Shown here piece by piece: positions 41,930 to 50,574 of a stretch of DNA of 64,000 nucleotides. A program made the position numbers and the translations under genes. The DNA is taken from contig CAYORT010000002.1 of NCBI GenBank assembly GCA_964406465.1, forward strand, positions 1 to 64,000. The letters are read 5' to 3'. Positions within the stretch are counted from its first letter, which is position 1; each line of letters opens with the position of its first letter. Below the pieces are notes generated by a model that worked only from the letters and a program-made list of their open reading frames with translations, was not told the DNA's origin and did no database searches. The stretch is from JAHEZL01 sp964406465. GTDB taxonomy: Bacteria > Bacteroidota > Bacteroidia > Flavobacteriales_C > GCA-002722245.

Positions 41930-43360
41930 TTAATCCAAGAAAATTTCTTCTACCCTCTTTATCCCCCTCTTATTGAGTACTATTCGATAGCGCTTTAACA
42001 CAGTCTCATCGGGACTTTCGAACTGCAACACCATGTTAACATGATACACTCTATCGGCCTGCACTTTTCTTATGTTATTCTCATATAAATAGTACAAATC
42101 GCGGTCGTTATCTTCCATATTCTTGGTAAATCCCATCACATTGAACCTCAAAATATCGGTTACCTCGTTGATACCCATAGTGTTGAAGATGCGCTCTATC
42201 TCATCGGTATATAAATTAGTATGCTTTTCAAACAACATGATATTTTGTCCAACCCCCTCACTTTCCACCTCCACCATGTTGTGTTTCTGGCGGCAAGCCA
42301 AAATCTCGTCGGGAACCTGTTCCTCTTTCAAGAAAGATAATCTTTGGGTACGGTGCCCTACCTTCGCTTTATTATCACTAAAAAGCTCATATTTAACATC
42401 ATACATCTTACCCATCACCTTTTCAGCAGTATAGTTTCTTACCCATTCTTTCATCCTATCTTTAAAAACATAACCCACCACAAGGGCGGTAAAGAACATA
42501 AAAGAGATTTGGCCATAAACCTGCTGAAAGTAGAAAGCCACGCCCGTTGCAAAAATCATGGCCACAGCAGCTCCAATAGCGAATGAAAACTCGCGAGCTC
42601 TATTGATTTCCTTACTATTTACTTTGGGCCTTAAGAACAAACCATTCAAAAAGTATTTTCTAAATGTGTTCATTCTGTACACCTGAATCTCATTCTCTCC
42701 ATCGGGCTCAATCTTCGATTCGTACTTATTGGCATCTTGATACGCCATTGTTTCTCGAATGAAATCCTTCAGCAACTGATCTTCCCTAACACGAAGCATT
42801 TGGTATGAAAAAGACAATAAAAAGATGCAAATGTATTCGTCGGCATAATGAAAAACATTCATCCTGTGCTTCACGAAATTGTATTTAAAAAGCATCTCCT
42901 TAAGCTTTCTAAATTCGCTCCAAATCTCTTCACACTCCTTTATGAACAATGCAAAATCAACCGGCTGTCCTTTTTGTGCCCTAAAAAGAAAATCTTGTGC
43001 AAACTCTTTAAAAGAAACCACAAATAATTTTACTGTAAACTCGAAGTTTTGAAGCAACACTTGATCATCTCTATGGTCTACAGATTGATGAATAATCTCA
43101 TTAATGTGATGAATACTAAAGGCTGCTTTGCTTATCAATTCCTCCTTAGAAATAAGAGGCACCGAGAAATGCAGCATATTCTGCACATCTTTCAAAAAGT
43201 CTTCTTCCTTATAATTGTACCTATCCACCAAGAGGTTTCTTGGCAAAAAGTAAAAGAGCTTAACCTTGTACTTATCCTTAGCAACATTAACATGAAAAGG
43301 ATACTTCAGCACAATATCAAACTGATATTTATCCAAAAGTTCGGTCTTGATACTGATCAT
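41930..43360 (-). CDS. Conserved-looking membrane protein of unknown function (476 aa)
   Basis: I do not recognise it. The N-terminal 250 residues are soluble and mixed alpha/beta (FDIVLKYPFHVNVAKDKYKV, FLPRNLLVDRYNYKEEDFLK, FKYNFVKHRMNVFHYADEYI). Two adjacent TM helices lie at about 265-305 (FAIGAAVAMIFATGVAFYF, ISFMFFTALVVGYVF), then a C-terminal basic soluble domain with RYRIVLNKRGIKRVEEIFLD at the end. Both termini are predicted cytoplasmic. No enzyme motif. It is divergent from the lipoprotein at 43437. Confidence 0.75.
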   Translation of the reverse strand: MISIKTELLDKYQFDIVLKYPFHVNVAKDKYKVKLFYFLPRNLLVDRYNYKEEDFLKDVQNMLHFSVPLISKEELISKAAFSIHHINEIIHQSVDHRDDQVLLQNFEFTVKLFVVSFKEFAQDFLFRAQKGQPVDFALFIKECEEIWSEFRKLKEMLFKYNFVKHRMNVFHYADEYICIFLLSFSYQMLRVREDQLLKDFIRETMAYQDANKYESKIEPDGENEIQVYRMNTFRKYFLNGLFLRPKVNSKEINRAREFSFAIGAAVAMIFATGVAFYFQQVYGQISFMFFTALVVGYVFKDRMKEWVRNYTAEKVMGKMYDVKYELFSDNKAKVGHRTQRLSFLKEEQVPDEILACRQKHNMVEVESEGVGQNIMLFEKHTNLYTDEIERIFNTMGINEVTDILRFNVMGFTKNMEDNDRDLYYLYENNIRKVQADRVYHVNMVLQFESPDETVLKRYRIVLNKRGIKRVEEIFLD

Positions 43361-43421
43361 GTTAAAAATAAATTTACAATTAAAACGTACTCTACTAGAT
43401 AAAGATTAAACAATGTAAGCT

Positions 43422-43429
43422 TATATTTG
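43422..43429 (+). promoter_or_regulatory. -7 box TATATTTG abutting the 43437 start
   Basis: TAnnTTTG match 7 nt before the ATG at 43437, implying a start at or next to the AUG (leaderless). The in-frame GTG at 43431 lies between the box and the ATG. Confidence 0.55.
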
Positions 43430-43436
43430 TGTGACA

Positions 43437-44876
43437 ATGAAAAAAGTTTTCCAATTCCTTTTATTAATATTATCGGTAAGCATCTCGATATACTCGTGCA
43501 GAAGAGATGTCATCACTACAGATAGCAATGATAAACTGAGTTTTTCAAGCGATTCTATTTTCTTTGATACCGTATTTGCTACAGTGGGCTCTAGCACACA
43601 TTCTTTTAAGGTGTACAATAAGCACAGCAAGAAGATCAAAATCTCATCTATATCTTTAAAAAACGGAAGTAATTCTTACTTCATTTTAAATGTTGATGGT
43701 GTTGCCGGCAGCGTTCATCATGATGTGGAAATAGAAGCAAACGACAGTATTTTTGTCTTTGCAGAAGTAACCATCGACCCAGCAAACACAAACACTCCCT
43801 ATGTTGTAGAAGAACAAGTTGTATTTGAGACCAACACCAACATTCAAATGGTGAATCTTATTGCTTGGGGACAAAGAGCCATATTTCACCGACCTAAACC
43901 TGGTTATTCGGCTTTTGCTGTAGGCAACGAAACATGGAACAGCGACACCCCTCACGTGGTGTATGGAATAGCTGTAGTTGATTCGGGGTATAAACTCACC
44001 ATAAGCAAAGGCGCTCAAGTTCACTTCCATGGCGGAAGTACCCTCTACGTAAACAAACATGCAACTCTTGAAATTAAAGGAACCATAAATGAACAGGTGG
44101 TTTTGCAGGGCGATAGATTAGACCCTAGCTATGAAGAGATTCCCGGACAATGGAATGGTATCTATCTTTCACCACTAAGCACCAACAACAAAATCATGTT
44201 TGCGGTGATTAAAAATGCCACTATTGGCATTCAGGCCGATACGGTAAATGGCAGCAATCTTACTTTGGAATTGAGAAATTCGTGGATTAGAAACATGAGT
44301 AAAATCGGACTCTTCGGCAGAGGAACATCAATTAAAGCCTATAACACTGTTATTAGCAATTGTGGCACCTACTGCGTAGCTTTTACCATTGGCGGCTCAT
44401 ATCAAATGGATCATTGCACCATTGGTAATTATTGGTCGAGCAGCTATGGTGAGCGAAAAACCGGCGCACTTATCATAAACAATTGGTTTCAATCGGCTAG
44501 CTTACAGTACATTCCGCGAGATCTTAGCATGGCTACTTTCAATAACTGTATTGTTTACGGAAACCTAATAGGCGAGCTTAACATGAGCAAAATTGCGGGC
44601 GCACAATTCAACTACCTGTTTAATCACTGCATTTTAAAGGTCGATCCAGATAAGGTAGTAACTACTGGTGCAGAATATGTAAACTGCAAAATAAACCAAG
44701 ACCCTTTGTTTGAAAACAGTGAAAACGACTACCACTTAAAAGAGAACTCTCCAGCCTTAAAAGCGGCCGACAAATCAATTGCTAGTTCTAACCTAATCTA
44801 TTTGCGATTCGATGCAGCCGGCACCGATAGATTGCTTGGCAGCGACGACCCCGATATAGGGGCGTGGGAGAAATAA
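43437..44876 (+). CDS. Lipoprotein with right-handed beta-helix domain (479 aa)
   Basis: Signal peptide II with lipid Cys (SIYSCRRD). Residues about 20-150 form a beta-sandwich module (SIFFDTVFATVGSSTHSFKV), and about 170-420 carry a parallel beta-helix with recurrent short strands and N-ladder turns (KGAQVHFHGGSTLYVNKHAT, NNKIMFAVIKNATIGIQADT, ISNCGTYCVAFTIGGS). The C-terminus ends DRLLGSDDPDIGAWE, as in choice-of-anchor/pectate-lyase-like surface proteins. Function is probably glycan binding or adhesion; no catalytic residues identified. Confidence 0.78.
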   Translation: MKKVFQFLLLILSVSISIYSCRRDVITTDSNDKLSFSSDSIFFDTVFATVGSSTHSFKVYNKHSKKIKISSISLKNGSNSYFILNVDGVAGSVHHDVEIEANDSIFVFAEVTIDPANTNTPYVVEEQVVFETNTNIQMVNLIAWGQRAIFHRPKPGYSAFAVGNETWNSDTPHVVYGIAVVDSGYKLTISKGAQVHFHGGSTLYVNKHATLEIKGTINEQVVLQGDRLDPSYEEIPGQWNGIYLSPLSTNNKIMFAVIKNATIGIQADTVNGSNLTLELRNSWIRNMSKIGLFGRGTSIKAYNTVISNCGTYCVAFTIGGSYQMDHCTIGNYWSSSYGERKTGALIINNWFQSASLQYIPRDLSMATFNNCIVYGNLIGELNMSKIAGAQFNYLFNHCILKVDPDKVVTTGAEYVNCKINQDPLFENSENDYHLKENSPALKAADKSIASSNLIYLRFDAAGTDRLLGSDDPDIGAWEK

Positions 44877-44955
44877 CATCATCTTAATTAGCTAACTTTT
44901 TACAAGGCAACTTTGTTCTTGAGATTTTTTCTTATCTTGATGAAAACATTACGAT

Positions 44956-45441
44956 ATGAAAAAAGCACTACTCATTATTCTTGCAGCATCTATTTCTATG
45001 GCTTTTATGCCCGGTAATAGCGACCACTGCGACTGTATGTTCTCGGTAAATTCTATGGAGGAAGCAATGAAGGCTCCCGAAACAGTAAAATGCCTTGATT
45101 TATCAATGCAAAAATTAAAAGTAGTACCTGCCGATGTGATGAAATTAAGCAATTTAGAATGTCTTGATTTGTCGTTCAACATTTTTTCAACCCTGCCTGA
45201 TAGCCTTGTTAAGCTTACAAAATTGAAATACATCAATCTAGATGGAACGCGCTACATGGCCAAAATGCCTGCCGTTTTAGCCAAAATGCCATCACTAAAA
45301 AGAGTTGATGTAAAAGACCATCCCGAGTGGAGCGCAGCAACAAAAGAAGCGGCTACTAAGTTATTGCCTGGTGTGAATGTGGTGCACGAAGAGAAAGTGG
45401 CAAATGAAGTGGAGATTGCGATTCCCGGACAAACAAAATAA
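44956..45441 (+). CDS. Secreted leucine-rich-repeat protein (161 aa)
   Basis: Signal peptide (LLIILAASISMAF) then about four LRR units: VKCLDLSMQKLKVVPADVMK, NLECLDLSFNIFSTLPDSLV, and KLKYINLDGTRYMAKMPAVL, with degenerate flanks. A Cys cluster SDHCDCMF caps the N-terminal side. LRRs serve protein binding; the small size suggests a simple periplasmic or surface binder. No sorting domain is present. Confidence 0.82.
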   Translation: MKKALLIILAASISMAFMPGNSDHCDCMFSVNSMEEAMKAPETVKCLDLSMQKLKVVPADVMKLSNLECLDLSFNIFSTLPDSLVKLTKLKYINLDGTRYMAKMPAVLAKMPSLKRVDVKDHPEWSAATKEAATKLLPGVNVVHEEKVANEVEIAIPGQTK

Positions 45442-45445
45442 TTTT

Positions 45446-46339
45446 CTATTTTACTTGTAAAATCTTAGAATAACGAACTCCGTTACCTGGGTCGATTTTA
45501 GTCAAATAATCTACAATGGCTTGCCTATCTGTTACTGTTTCATCACTATACAAACTCACCAACTCTCTGTTCTTAGCATCGAAAAACACTTTCATTGAAT
45601 AGGAGTTTGGCTTTCGTTTGTTTACAGAATCTAAGAGCTTCAAAGCATCTGTAACTACCTGTCGGCCTGCAGCTAAATCTGTCGACATAATATCCATTCC
45701 CAAGCGATGGTAATTGTAGTTGCATATTCTTAATGGCTCATATACTGGGTTCAATAAATTTTCAATCAACCAAAATCTGCCCAAATTGCTATTACCAGCA
45801 GTCCAACCCGCTTGATTAGCATTGTTGTTCAAAACATTCTGTGCCTTTAACAAAAAATCACTCCCTCCCTTTAAAGCATAACTATCGTAATCGTAAGCCA
45901 AAATAATGTAGGCATAAAAAGCTAAAACCGAGGTTAAATTTGAAATCGCTTCATTGTCGCTGTACTCTAATGCTTGATTCAATGAATAAGTAAAACCAAA
46001 GTTATCGTCTTGAATGGCGAGCATAGGCGCTTTTAAATTGGTGCCGTAAATCGGACGAGAACTTTGAACCAATAAGCTTGCAGTAAACGAGGCATTATCT
46101 TCGCCCATTTTGCTTATAGTAATGAAAAAATCACATTCTATTTTTTCAGGCTGAGTGTACACATCTGTGCTCCATTTTCTATTGTTCATGAAGTCGAAAA
46201 TATCTTTTTTCATCTTCTGAAAAACAGCAGGATCGACACCATTTATCTGCTGAAAATTAACATCTACAGTACAATTTAATTCTTGAGAAAGGGCCGAATG
46301 ACCAATAAGCAAAACGAAAATGTAAATTAGTTTCTTCAT
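45446..46339 (-). CDS. porD: DUF4835 protein, PorD-like T9SS-associated (297 aa)
   Basis: Signal peptide ends HSALSQ, then ELNCTVDVNFQQINGVDPAV and FDFMNNRKWSTDVYTQPEKI, the characteristic N-terminal half of DUF4835 (PorD of Porphyromonas). Later WLIENLLNPVYEPLRICNYN and YHRLGMDIM are also family-typical. Its place directly after coaBC (no gap) reproduces the conserved Bacteroidota order bamD-rpoZ-coaBC-DUF4835. Role is probably in type IX secretion or outer-membrane biogenesis. Confidence 0.88.
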   Translation of the reverse strand: MKKLIYIFVLLIGHSALSQELNCTVDVNFQQINGVDPAVFQKMKKDIFDFMNNRKWSTDVYTQPEKIECDFFITISKMGEDNASFTASLLVQSSRPIYGTNLKAPMLAIQDDNFGFTYSLNQALEYSDNEAISNLTSVLAFYAYIILAYDYDSYALKGGSDFLLKAQNVLNNNANQAGWTAGNSNLGRFWLIENLLNPVYEPLRICNYNYHRLGMDIMSTDLAAGRQVVTDALKLLDSVNKRKPNSYSMKVFFDAKNRELVSLYSDETVTDRQAIVDYLTKIDPGNGVRYSKILQVK

Positions 46340-47529
46340 TATTTTGAGCTTAAAGAGATAATTTCTTGAACGATATCTATAGCGATTTCTTTTTTCGACT
46401 TCTTCTCAAACGCTTTAAACTTGCCTTTAGTGTTCACGAAGCTCACAGTATTTAAATCACTTCCAAAAGCTTCATTTTGAGAATTCACCGAGTTGAGCAC
46501 GATGAAATCGGCATTTTTCTTTTCGGCTTTTTTCATCGCATTTTCAACCTCATTCTCGGTCTCCATGGCGAAGCCCACCAATACTTGTCGGTCGGTTTTT
46601 ACGCTTCCCAAATGCAACAAAATATCCTTTGTTTTTTGCAATTCTAAATTCAATTGCCCTTCAACTTTCTTTATTTTATGCTGCGCTTTCGTTAATGGAG
46701 TATAATCGGCTACAGCAGCAGCCAAAACTGCAATGTCATATTTTATTGATATCGATGCATCGAACATCTCTTGTGCACTTTGAACATCTACTCTTTTGAT
46801 ACCACTTACCATTGTTTTAACCGAAGATGGCCCCATCACCAAAGTAACCTCGGCTCCATTTCTTGCCAATTCTTCGGCAACAGCAACGCCCATCTTTCCC
46901 GAAGAATGGTTACCCACAAACCTAACGGGGTCGATGGATTCGTAGGTTGGACCGGCGGTCACCAACGCTTTTTTGCCCAGCAAAGGCTTTTGGCTAAGAT
47001 TAAAGAGAATTTGTTCGGCAATTTCTTCGGGCTCGGCCATTCTGCCCTCACCAGTGAGTCCAGATGCCAGCAAACCAACTCCAGGCTTAATCATCACATT
47101 GCCATAACTTATCAGCTTCTCAATATTAGCCTTTGTGGCAGGGTGCTGATACATATCCAGATCCATGGCTGGCGCAAACAACACTTTGCATCTTGCCGAA
47201 AGGTAAACCGCCAGTAACAAGTTGTCGCAAGCCCCATTAGCCATTTTACTAAGTGTATTAGCGCTGGCTGGTGCAATCACCATGATGTCGGCCCATAGTC
47301 CTAAGTCAACATGATTGTTCCAAAGCCCTTCGGCATTGGTGAACGAAGATAAAACTTGGTTTTCAGATAAAACAGATAAGGTGAGAGGGGTGATAAAATC
47401 AGAAGCGGAAGGAGTCATTACAACTTTCACTTCCGCTTCTTCTTTCTTTAATATTCTAACAAGTTGGGCTATTTTATAAGCCGCTATACTTGCGGTAACT
47501 CCAATCAATATTTTTTTGCCTTTAAGCAT
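46339..47529 (-). CDS. coaBC: Bifunctional phosphopantothenoylcysteine decarboxylase/phosphopantothenate-cysteine ligase
   Basis: Two steps of coenzyme A synthesis. The CoaC domain (about 1-180) has GVTASIAAYK, catalytic His73 in NNHVDLGLWADIMVIAPASA and the Cys-bearing GACDNLLLAVYL. The CoaB domain (about 185-396) has KALVTAGPTYESIDPVRFVG and NHSSGKMGVAVAEEL, then KKADFIVLNSVN. 396 aa is standard. It shares a base with the DUF4835 start and follows rpoZ by 23 bp. Confidence 0.95.
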   Translation of the reverse strand: MLKGKKILIGVTASIAAYKIAQLVRILKKEEAEVKVVMTPSASDFITPLTLSVLSENQVLSSFTNAEGLWNNHVDLGLWADIMVIAPASANTLSKMANGACDNLLLAVYLSARCKVLFAPAMDLDMYQHPATKANIEKLISYGNVMIKPGVGLLASGLTGEGRMAEPEEIAEQILFNLSQKPLLGKKALVTAGPTYESIDPVRFVGNHSSGKMGVAVAEELARNGAEVTLVMGPSSVKTMVSGIKRVDVQSAQEMFDASISIKYDIAVLAAAVADYTPLTKAQHKIKKVEGQLNLELQKTKDILLHLGSVKTDRQVLVGFAMETENEVENAMKKAEKKNADFIVLNSVNSQNEAFGSDLNTVSFVNTKGKFKAFEKKSKKEIAIDIVQEIISLSSK

Positions 47530-47552
47530 TGAAAAGACAAAAAAGAGGATGA

Positions 47553-47906
47553 TTAGTCGTTAGATACTTCTTTGTTCTCTGCAGCTGGTTGCTCTTTAGC
47601 AGGATTTCTATAGTAGATTTCTCCATCTTCCCACTCTTTAGAAGCGATTAATCCTGGTTTAGGTAAACGCTCATAAAATTTTGAAATTTCAATTTGCTCA
47701 CGATTTTCAAAAACCTCTTCCAAACTATCTGTAGCTGTAGCAAACTCTTCCAATTTTTGGTTCAACTCTGTTTTTAAATCAACACCAATTTGGTTAGCTC
47801 TTTTAGCCAAAACATTGATTACTTCATAGATATTACCTTCATTAGTAAAAGCATTAACGTCTCTTGTGATAGTGCTGCTTGGCGCTTTTGTTTTTTTGTA
47901 ATCCAT
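47553..47906 (-). CDS. rpoZ: RNA polymerase omega subunit (Rpb6/RpoZ-like)
   Basis: Small RNA polymerase assembly subunit. Residues about 20-60 hold the omega core (NIYEVINVLAKRANQIGVDL) with an extended, partly disordered C-terminus (YRNPAKEQPAAENKEVSND). 117 aa. In Bacteroidota this gene stands between bamD and coaBC, as here, 3 bp after bamD. Confidence 0.88.
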   Translation of the reverse strand: MDYKKTKAPSSTITRDVNAFTNEGNIYEVINVLAKRANQIGVDLKTELNQKLEEFATATDSLEEVFENREQIEISKFYERLPKPGLIASKEWEDGEIYYRNPAKEQPAAENKEVSND

Positions 47907-47909
47907 GGC

Positions 47910-49598
47910 TTACTTCTTTAATTTTTCAAATTTAGCATTCATCTGAGCTTCTAAAACCTCTAACTTTTTTAAAGTTTCGGGATTCCTAAAGCTTATCTTT
48001 TTTAACTCCTTAACTGTCTCAAGTGCCTTGCTATATTGCGCTTTGCGCTCGTATTTCTCCGATTTGCTAGCAAGCTTGTATTCAGAAAGAGCCCACAAAT
48101 ATACAATTTCATCCTGAAATTCCCCCATTTTTTCTTCAGCTAAATGCTTTTTGGCCTCCTGACTCACCCATGAGTACTGTTTGTTTTCAAACTGAGCCTC
48201 GAAAAGCGCTAGCGGATAGCGACTTTTAGCTTTTTGAGCTTGTTCCTTAATCGACTTAGCTTTCGAATCAGACGCTGAGCCACTCAGCACACTCTCCCAT
48301 TTTGTATAGGCATCAATAATCTCTTGGTATTTCTTCAATTTCATGAACTCATTTGCTTTTTCTGCCTCCTTCAATTTCGCTTCTAAGCCATGAACTACAT
48401 AATGTTGCTTAGCCGACATATCTTCAACTTTTTCAGCATAGATGAAGTAGTATTTCGATGCTTTCTCAAAATTCAATAGGTCGTAGTATTCTTTACCAAT
48501 TTGAGCCGGCAAGGATTGGATAGCTTTGTCGGCAAAGGTATAATCACGCTCCAATTCATTGAAATAGAGGGAAGAAACAAAGGTTTGATTCTCCTTAGCC
48601 TTCTCGAACAAAGCCTTAAACTTACTGTACTCTTCGGCTCTACGGTCGGGCTCAACCGTTTGTGCATAAAGATATTCCGATTTCAAGCGATGGTATAACA
48701 AGTCATTTTCTTTTGCTTTAAACTCAGGTGTTTTTAACAACTCATCAAAACCACTCATCGCCTTCACATAATCACCCTTCTCATAAAAGTACATAGGCAA
48801 ATGTAGTTTGATAGAACTCAACTTATCAAGACTCTTACTCTTGTACTTTAGCGCATCTTCTATGTTTTTTGAATCGGGATACTTTTTAATGTATTTATCG
48901 GCAAACACTATCGCTTCTTTAAATCGCTCCAACTGCTTTTCTTCCACACTTTGGTCGGCATAATTGTAAGAAGATTCTACCATCATCAAACGCACTTTCT
49001 CCACTAACTTTGAATCGGGGAAATCGCTGCAAAAGTTTTCTCCAGTAACCATGCACGATTTATACTCACCTATTTTGTAATATAACTTAACCGTTTCAAA
49101 GGCTTTACTCTCTAGCTTAATTTGCAGTTTATCCACATTCTCGTTGGCTTGAGCCGAGTACGTTCCCTTCGGATATTTATCTAAAAACAATTGAAATTCA
49201 TCTATTGCTTTGTGTGTATATTCTTGATCGAGATAAGATGAAGGTGAAAACTTCATGTAGCAAACGCCAATCATATATTGCAACTCTTCGGCGTACTGAC
49301 TGCGAGGAAAAGCCTGCACAAAACGACGAAATTGATGTCCGGCAAACAAATAATCCTCTAAATGATAATCGCAATAAGCCCAATAGTAGTAAACCGGCTC
49401 GGCTTTCTGAGTTCCTCTATACACCTGCATTAGTTCTTTGAACAACTCAGAAGCATGCTCATAGTCCTTTTTCTCATAATATTTCACAGCCATTTGATAC
49501 TTGTATTCATTGTCGGTGCTCTCCTGCACTTTCTTAAAGCTATCGCAGGATACAGAAAACAGTATAATAAAAATGGCGAGGTATGGTTTCAAATTCAT
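47910..49598 (-). CDS. bamD: BamD-family lipoprotein with long TPR extension (562 aa)
   Basis: Outer-membrane protein assembly factor. Lipobox LFSVSCDSF, then TPR-like BamD domain (about 25-270: EYKYQMAVKYYEKKDYEHAS, FRRFVQAFPRSQYAEELQYM, AIDEFQLFLDKYPKGTYSAQ, FPDSKLVEKVRLMMVESSYN). A further 290 residues continue with helical repeats and a Lys/Glu-rich end (LKKLEVLEAQMNAKFEKLKK). Bacteroidota BamD proteins are normally about 270 aa, so the protein is double size. It heads the rpoZ-coaBC-DUF4835 operon and has a TATTTTTG box 5 nt before its ATG. Confidence 0.85.
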   Translation of the reverse strand: MNLKPYLAIFIILFSVSCDSFKKVQESTDNEYKYQMAVKYYEKKDYEHASELFKELMQVYRGTQKAEPVYYYWAYCDYHLEDYLFAGHQFRRFVQAFPRSQYAEELQYMIGVCYMKFSPSSYLDQEYTHKAIDEFQLFLDKYPKGTYSAQANENVDKLQIKLESKAFETVKLYYKIGEYKSCMVTGENFCSDFPDSKLVEKVRLMMVESSYNYADQSVEEKQLERFKEAIVFADKYIKKYPDSKNIEDALKYKSKSLDKLSSIKLHLPMYFYEKGDYVKAMSGFDELLKTPEFKAKENDLLYHRLKSEYLYAQTVEPDRRAEEYSKFKALFEKAKENQTFVSSLYFNELERDYTFADKAIQSLPAQIGKEYYDLLNFEKASKYYFIYAEKVEDMSAKQHYVVHGLEAKLKEAEKANEFMKLKKYQEIIDAYTKWESVLSGSASDSKAKSIKEQAQKAKSRYPLALFEAQFENKQYSWVSQEAKKHLAEEKMGEFQDEIVYLWALSEYKLASKSEKYERKAQYSKALETVKELKKISFRNPETLKKLEVLEAQMNAKFEKLKK

Positions 49599-49602
49599 AG
49601 CG

Positions 49603-49610
49603 CAAAAATA
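49603..49610 (-). promoter_or_regulatory. -7 box TATTTTTG abutting the bamD start
   Basis: Minus-strand TATTTTTG ends 4 nt before the bamD ATG (49598), compatible with leaderless initiation of the bamD-rpoZ-coaBC-porD operon. Confidence 0.5.
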
Positions 49611-49637
49611 GGTAATCAGGTTAAGCTAACGAAACGC

Positions 49638-50495
49638 TTAGCTCATTATTTTCATCGCCATGGATTGAGCTTGCAAAAATAAGGGCTGATTGATCTTTAA
49701 ATCGATGCCTTTGTTTTCTAAGTAGAGAACGATATTCTCGGTAGCCATGTTACCTACGAGATCGTCTTTGGCCATCGGACAGCCACCAAAACCTTTAATA
49801 GCTCCTTCAAATCTTCGCACTCCGGCTTTATAAGCTGCATCTATTTTCTCTTGCCAATGGAGGGGATGACTATGCAAATGCACGCCAAACTCAACATCTA
49901 GTAAATTCTTTTGCAAAGCAGATAAAACCGCTGTTATTGATTCTTTGTTGGAGGTTCCAATGGTATCTGATACTGCCATCAACCCTACGCCAGCTTCTTT
50001 TAACTTTTGAGCCCATTCAACTACAATTCCCGTATTCCATTCTTCTTCATAGGGATTGCCAAAAGCCATGGATAAGTAAACAACCGATTTTTTATCGTGT
50101 TTAGCACACAAATCTAAAATACCCTTCACCCTATCCATCGATTGCTCGCGTGTTGAGTTGGTATTTCTCAATTGAAACTGTTCGGAAACCGAAAATGGAA
50201 AACCTAAATAACTAATCTCTTTATGCTTACAAGCATCCTCCGCACCACGCTCGTTGGCGATGATAGCTAACAGCTTGCTCTTCGTATTGCTCAAATCTAA
50301 ATTCGACAATACCTCTGCCGTATCGCGCATTTGAGGAATTGCTTTAGGAGAAACAAAACTTCCAAAATCCAACACATCAAAACCCACTTTCAAAAGCAAG
50401 TTGATGTATTCTACTTTTTGCTGGGTAGGTATAAAATCATGAAGTCCTTGCATTGCATCACGCGGACATTCAACCAATGTAATTTTTTCTGACAT
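49638..50495 (-). CDS. mvaB: Hydroxymethylglutaryl-CoA lyase
   Basis: Cleaves HMG-CoA to acetoacetate and acetyl-CoA in leucine and ketone metabolism. TIM barrel of the HMGL/DRE-TIM family: VECPRDAMQGLHDFIPT (the DxxQ variant of the family RDGLQ motif), metal ligands at GVHLHSHP and the lid Cys in GGCPMAKDDLVGN. 285 aa. The MQG in place of the usual LQN at the first motif is common in Bacteroidota homologs. Monocistronic by spacing. Confidence 0.87.
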   Translation of the reverse strand: MSEKITLVECPRDAMQGLHDFIPTQQKVEYINLLLKVGFDVLDFGSFVSPKAIPQMRDTAEVLSNLDLSNTKSKLLAIIANERGAEDACKHKEISYLGFPFSVSEQFQLRNTNSTREQSMDRVKGILDLCAKHDKKSVVYLSMAFGNPYEEEWNTGIVVEWAQKLKEAGVGLMAVSDTIGTSNKESITAVLSALQKNLLDVEFGVHLHSHPLHWQEKIDAAYKAGVRRFEGAIKGFGGCPMAKDDLVGNMATENIVLYLENKGIDLKINQPLFLQAQSMAMKIMS

Positions 50496-50574
50496 GAATT
50501 AAAGCTAAAGGAAGTTTTGGTAAAAAGCAATTGTCATAACGAATCTAGCTCGAACAAACCGAAAACCAAATGAG

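Noticed and set aside
42123..43402. Plus-strand ORFs opposite the 476-aa membrane protein
   Set aside because: Composition typical of antisense shadows; the minus frame is continuous over 476 codons.
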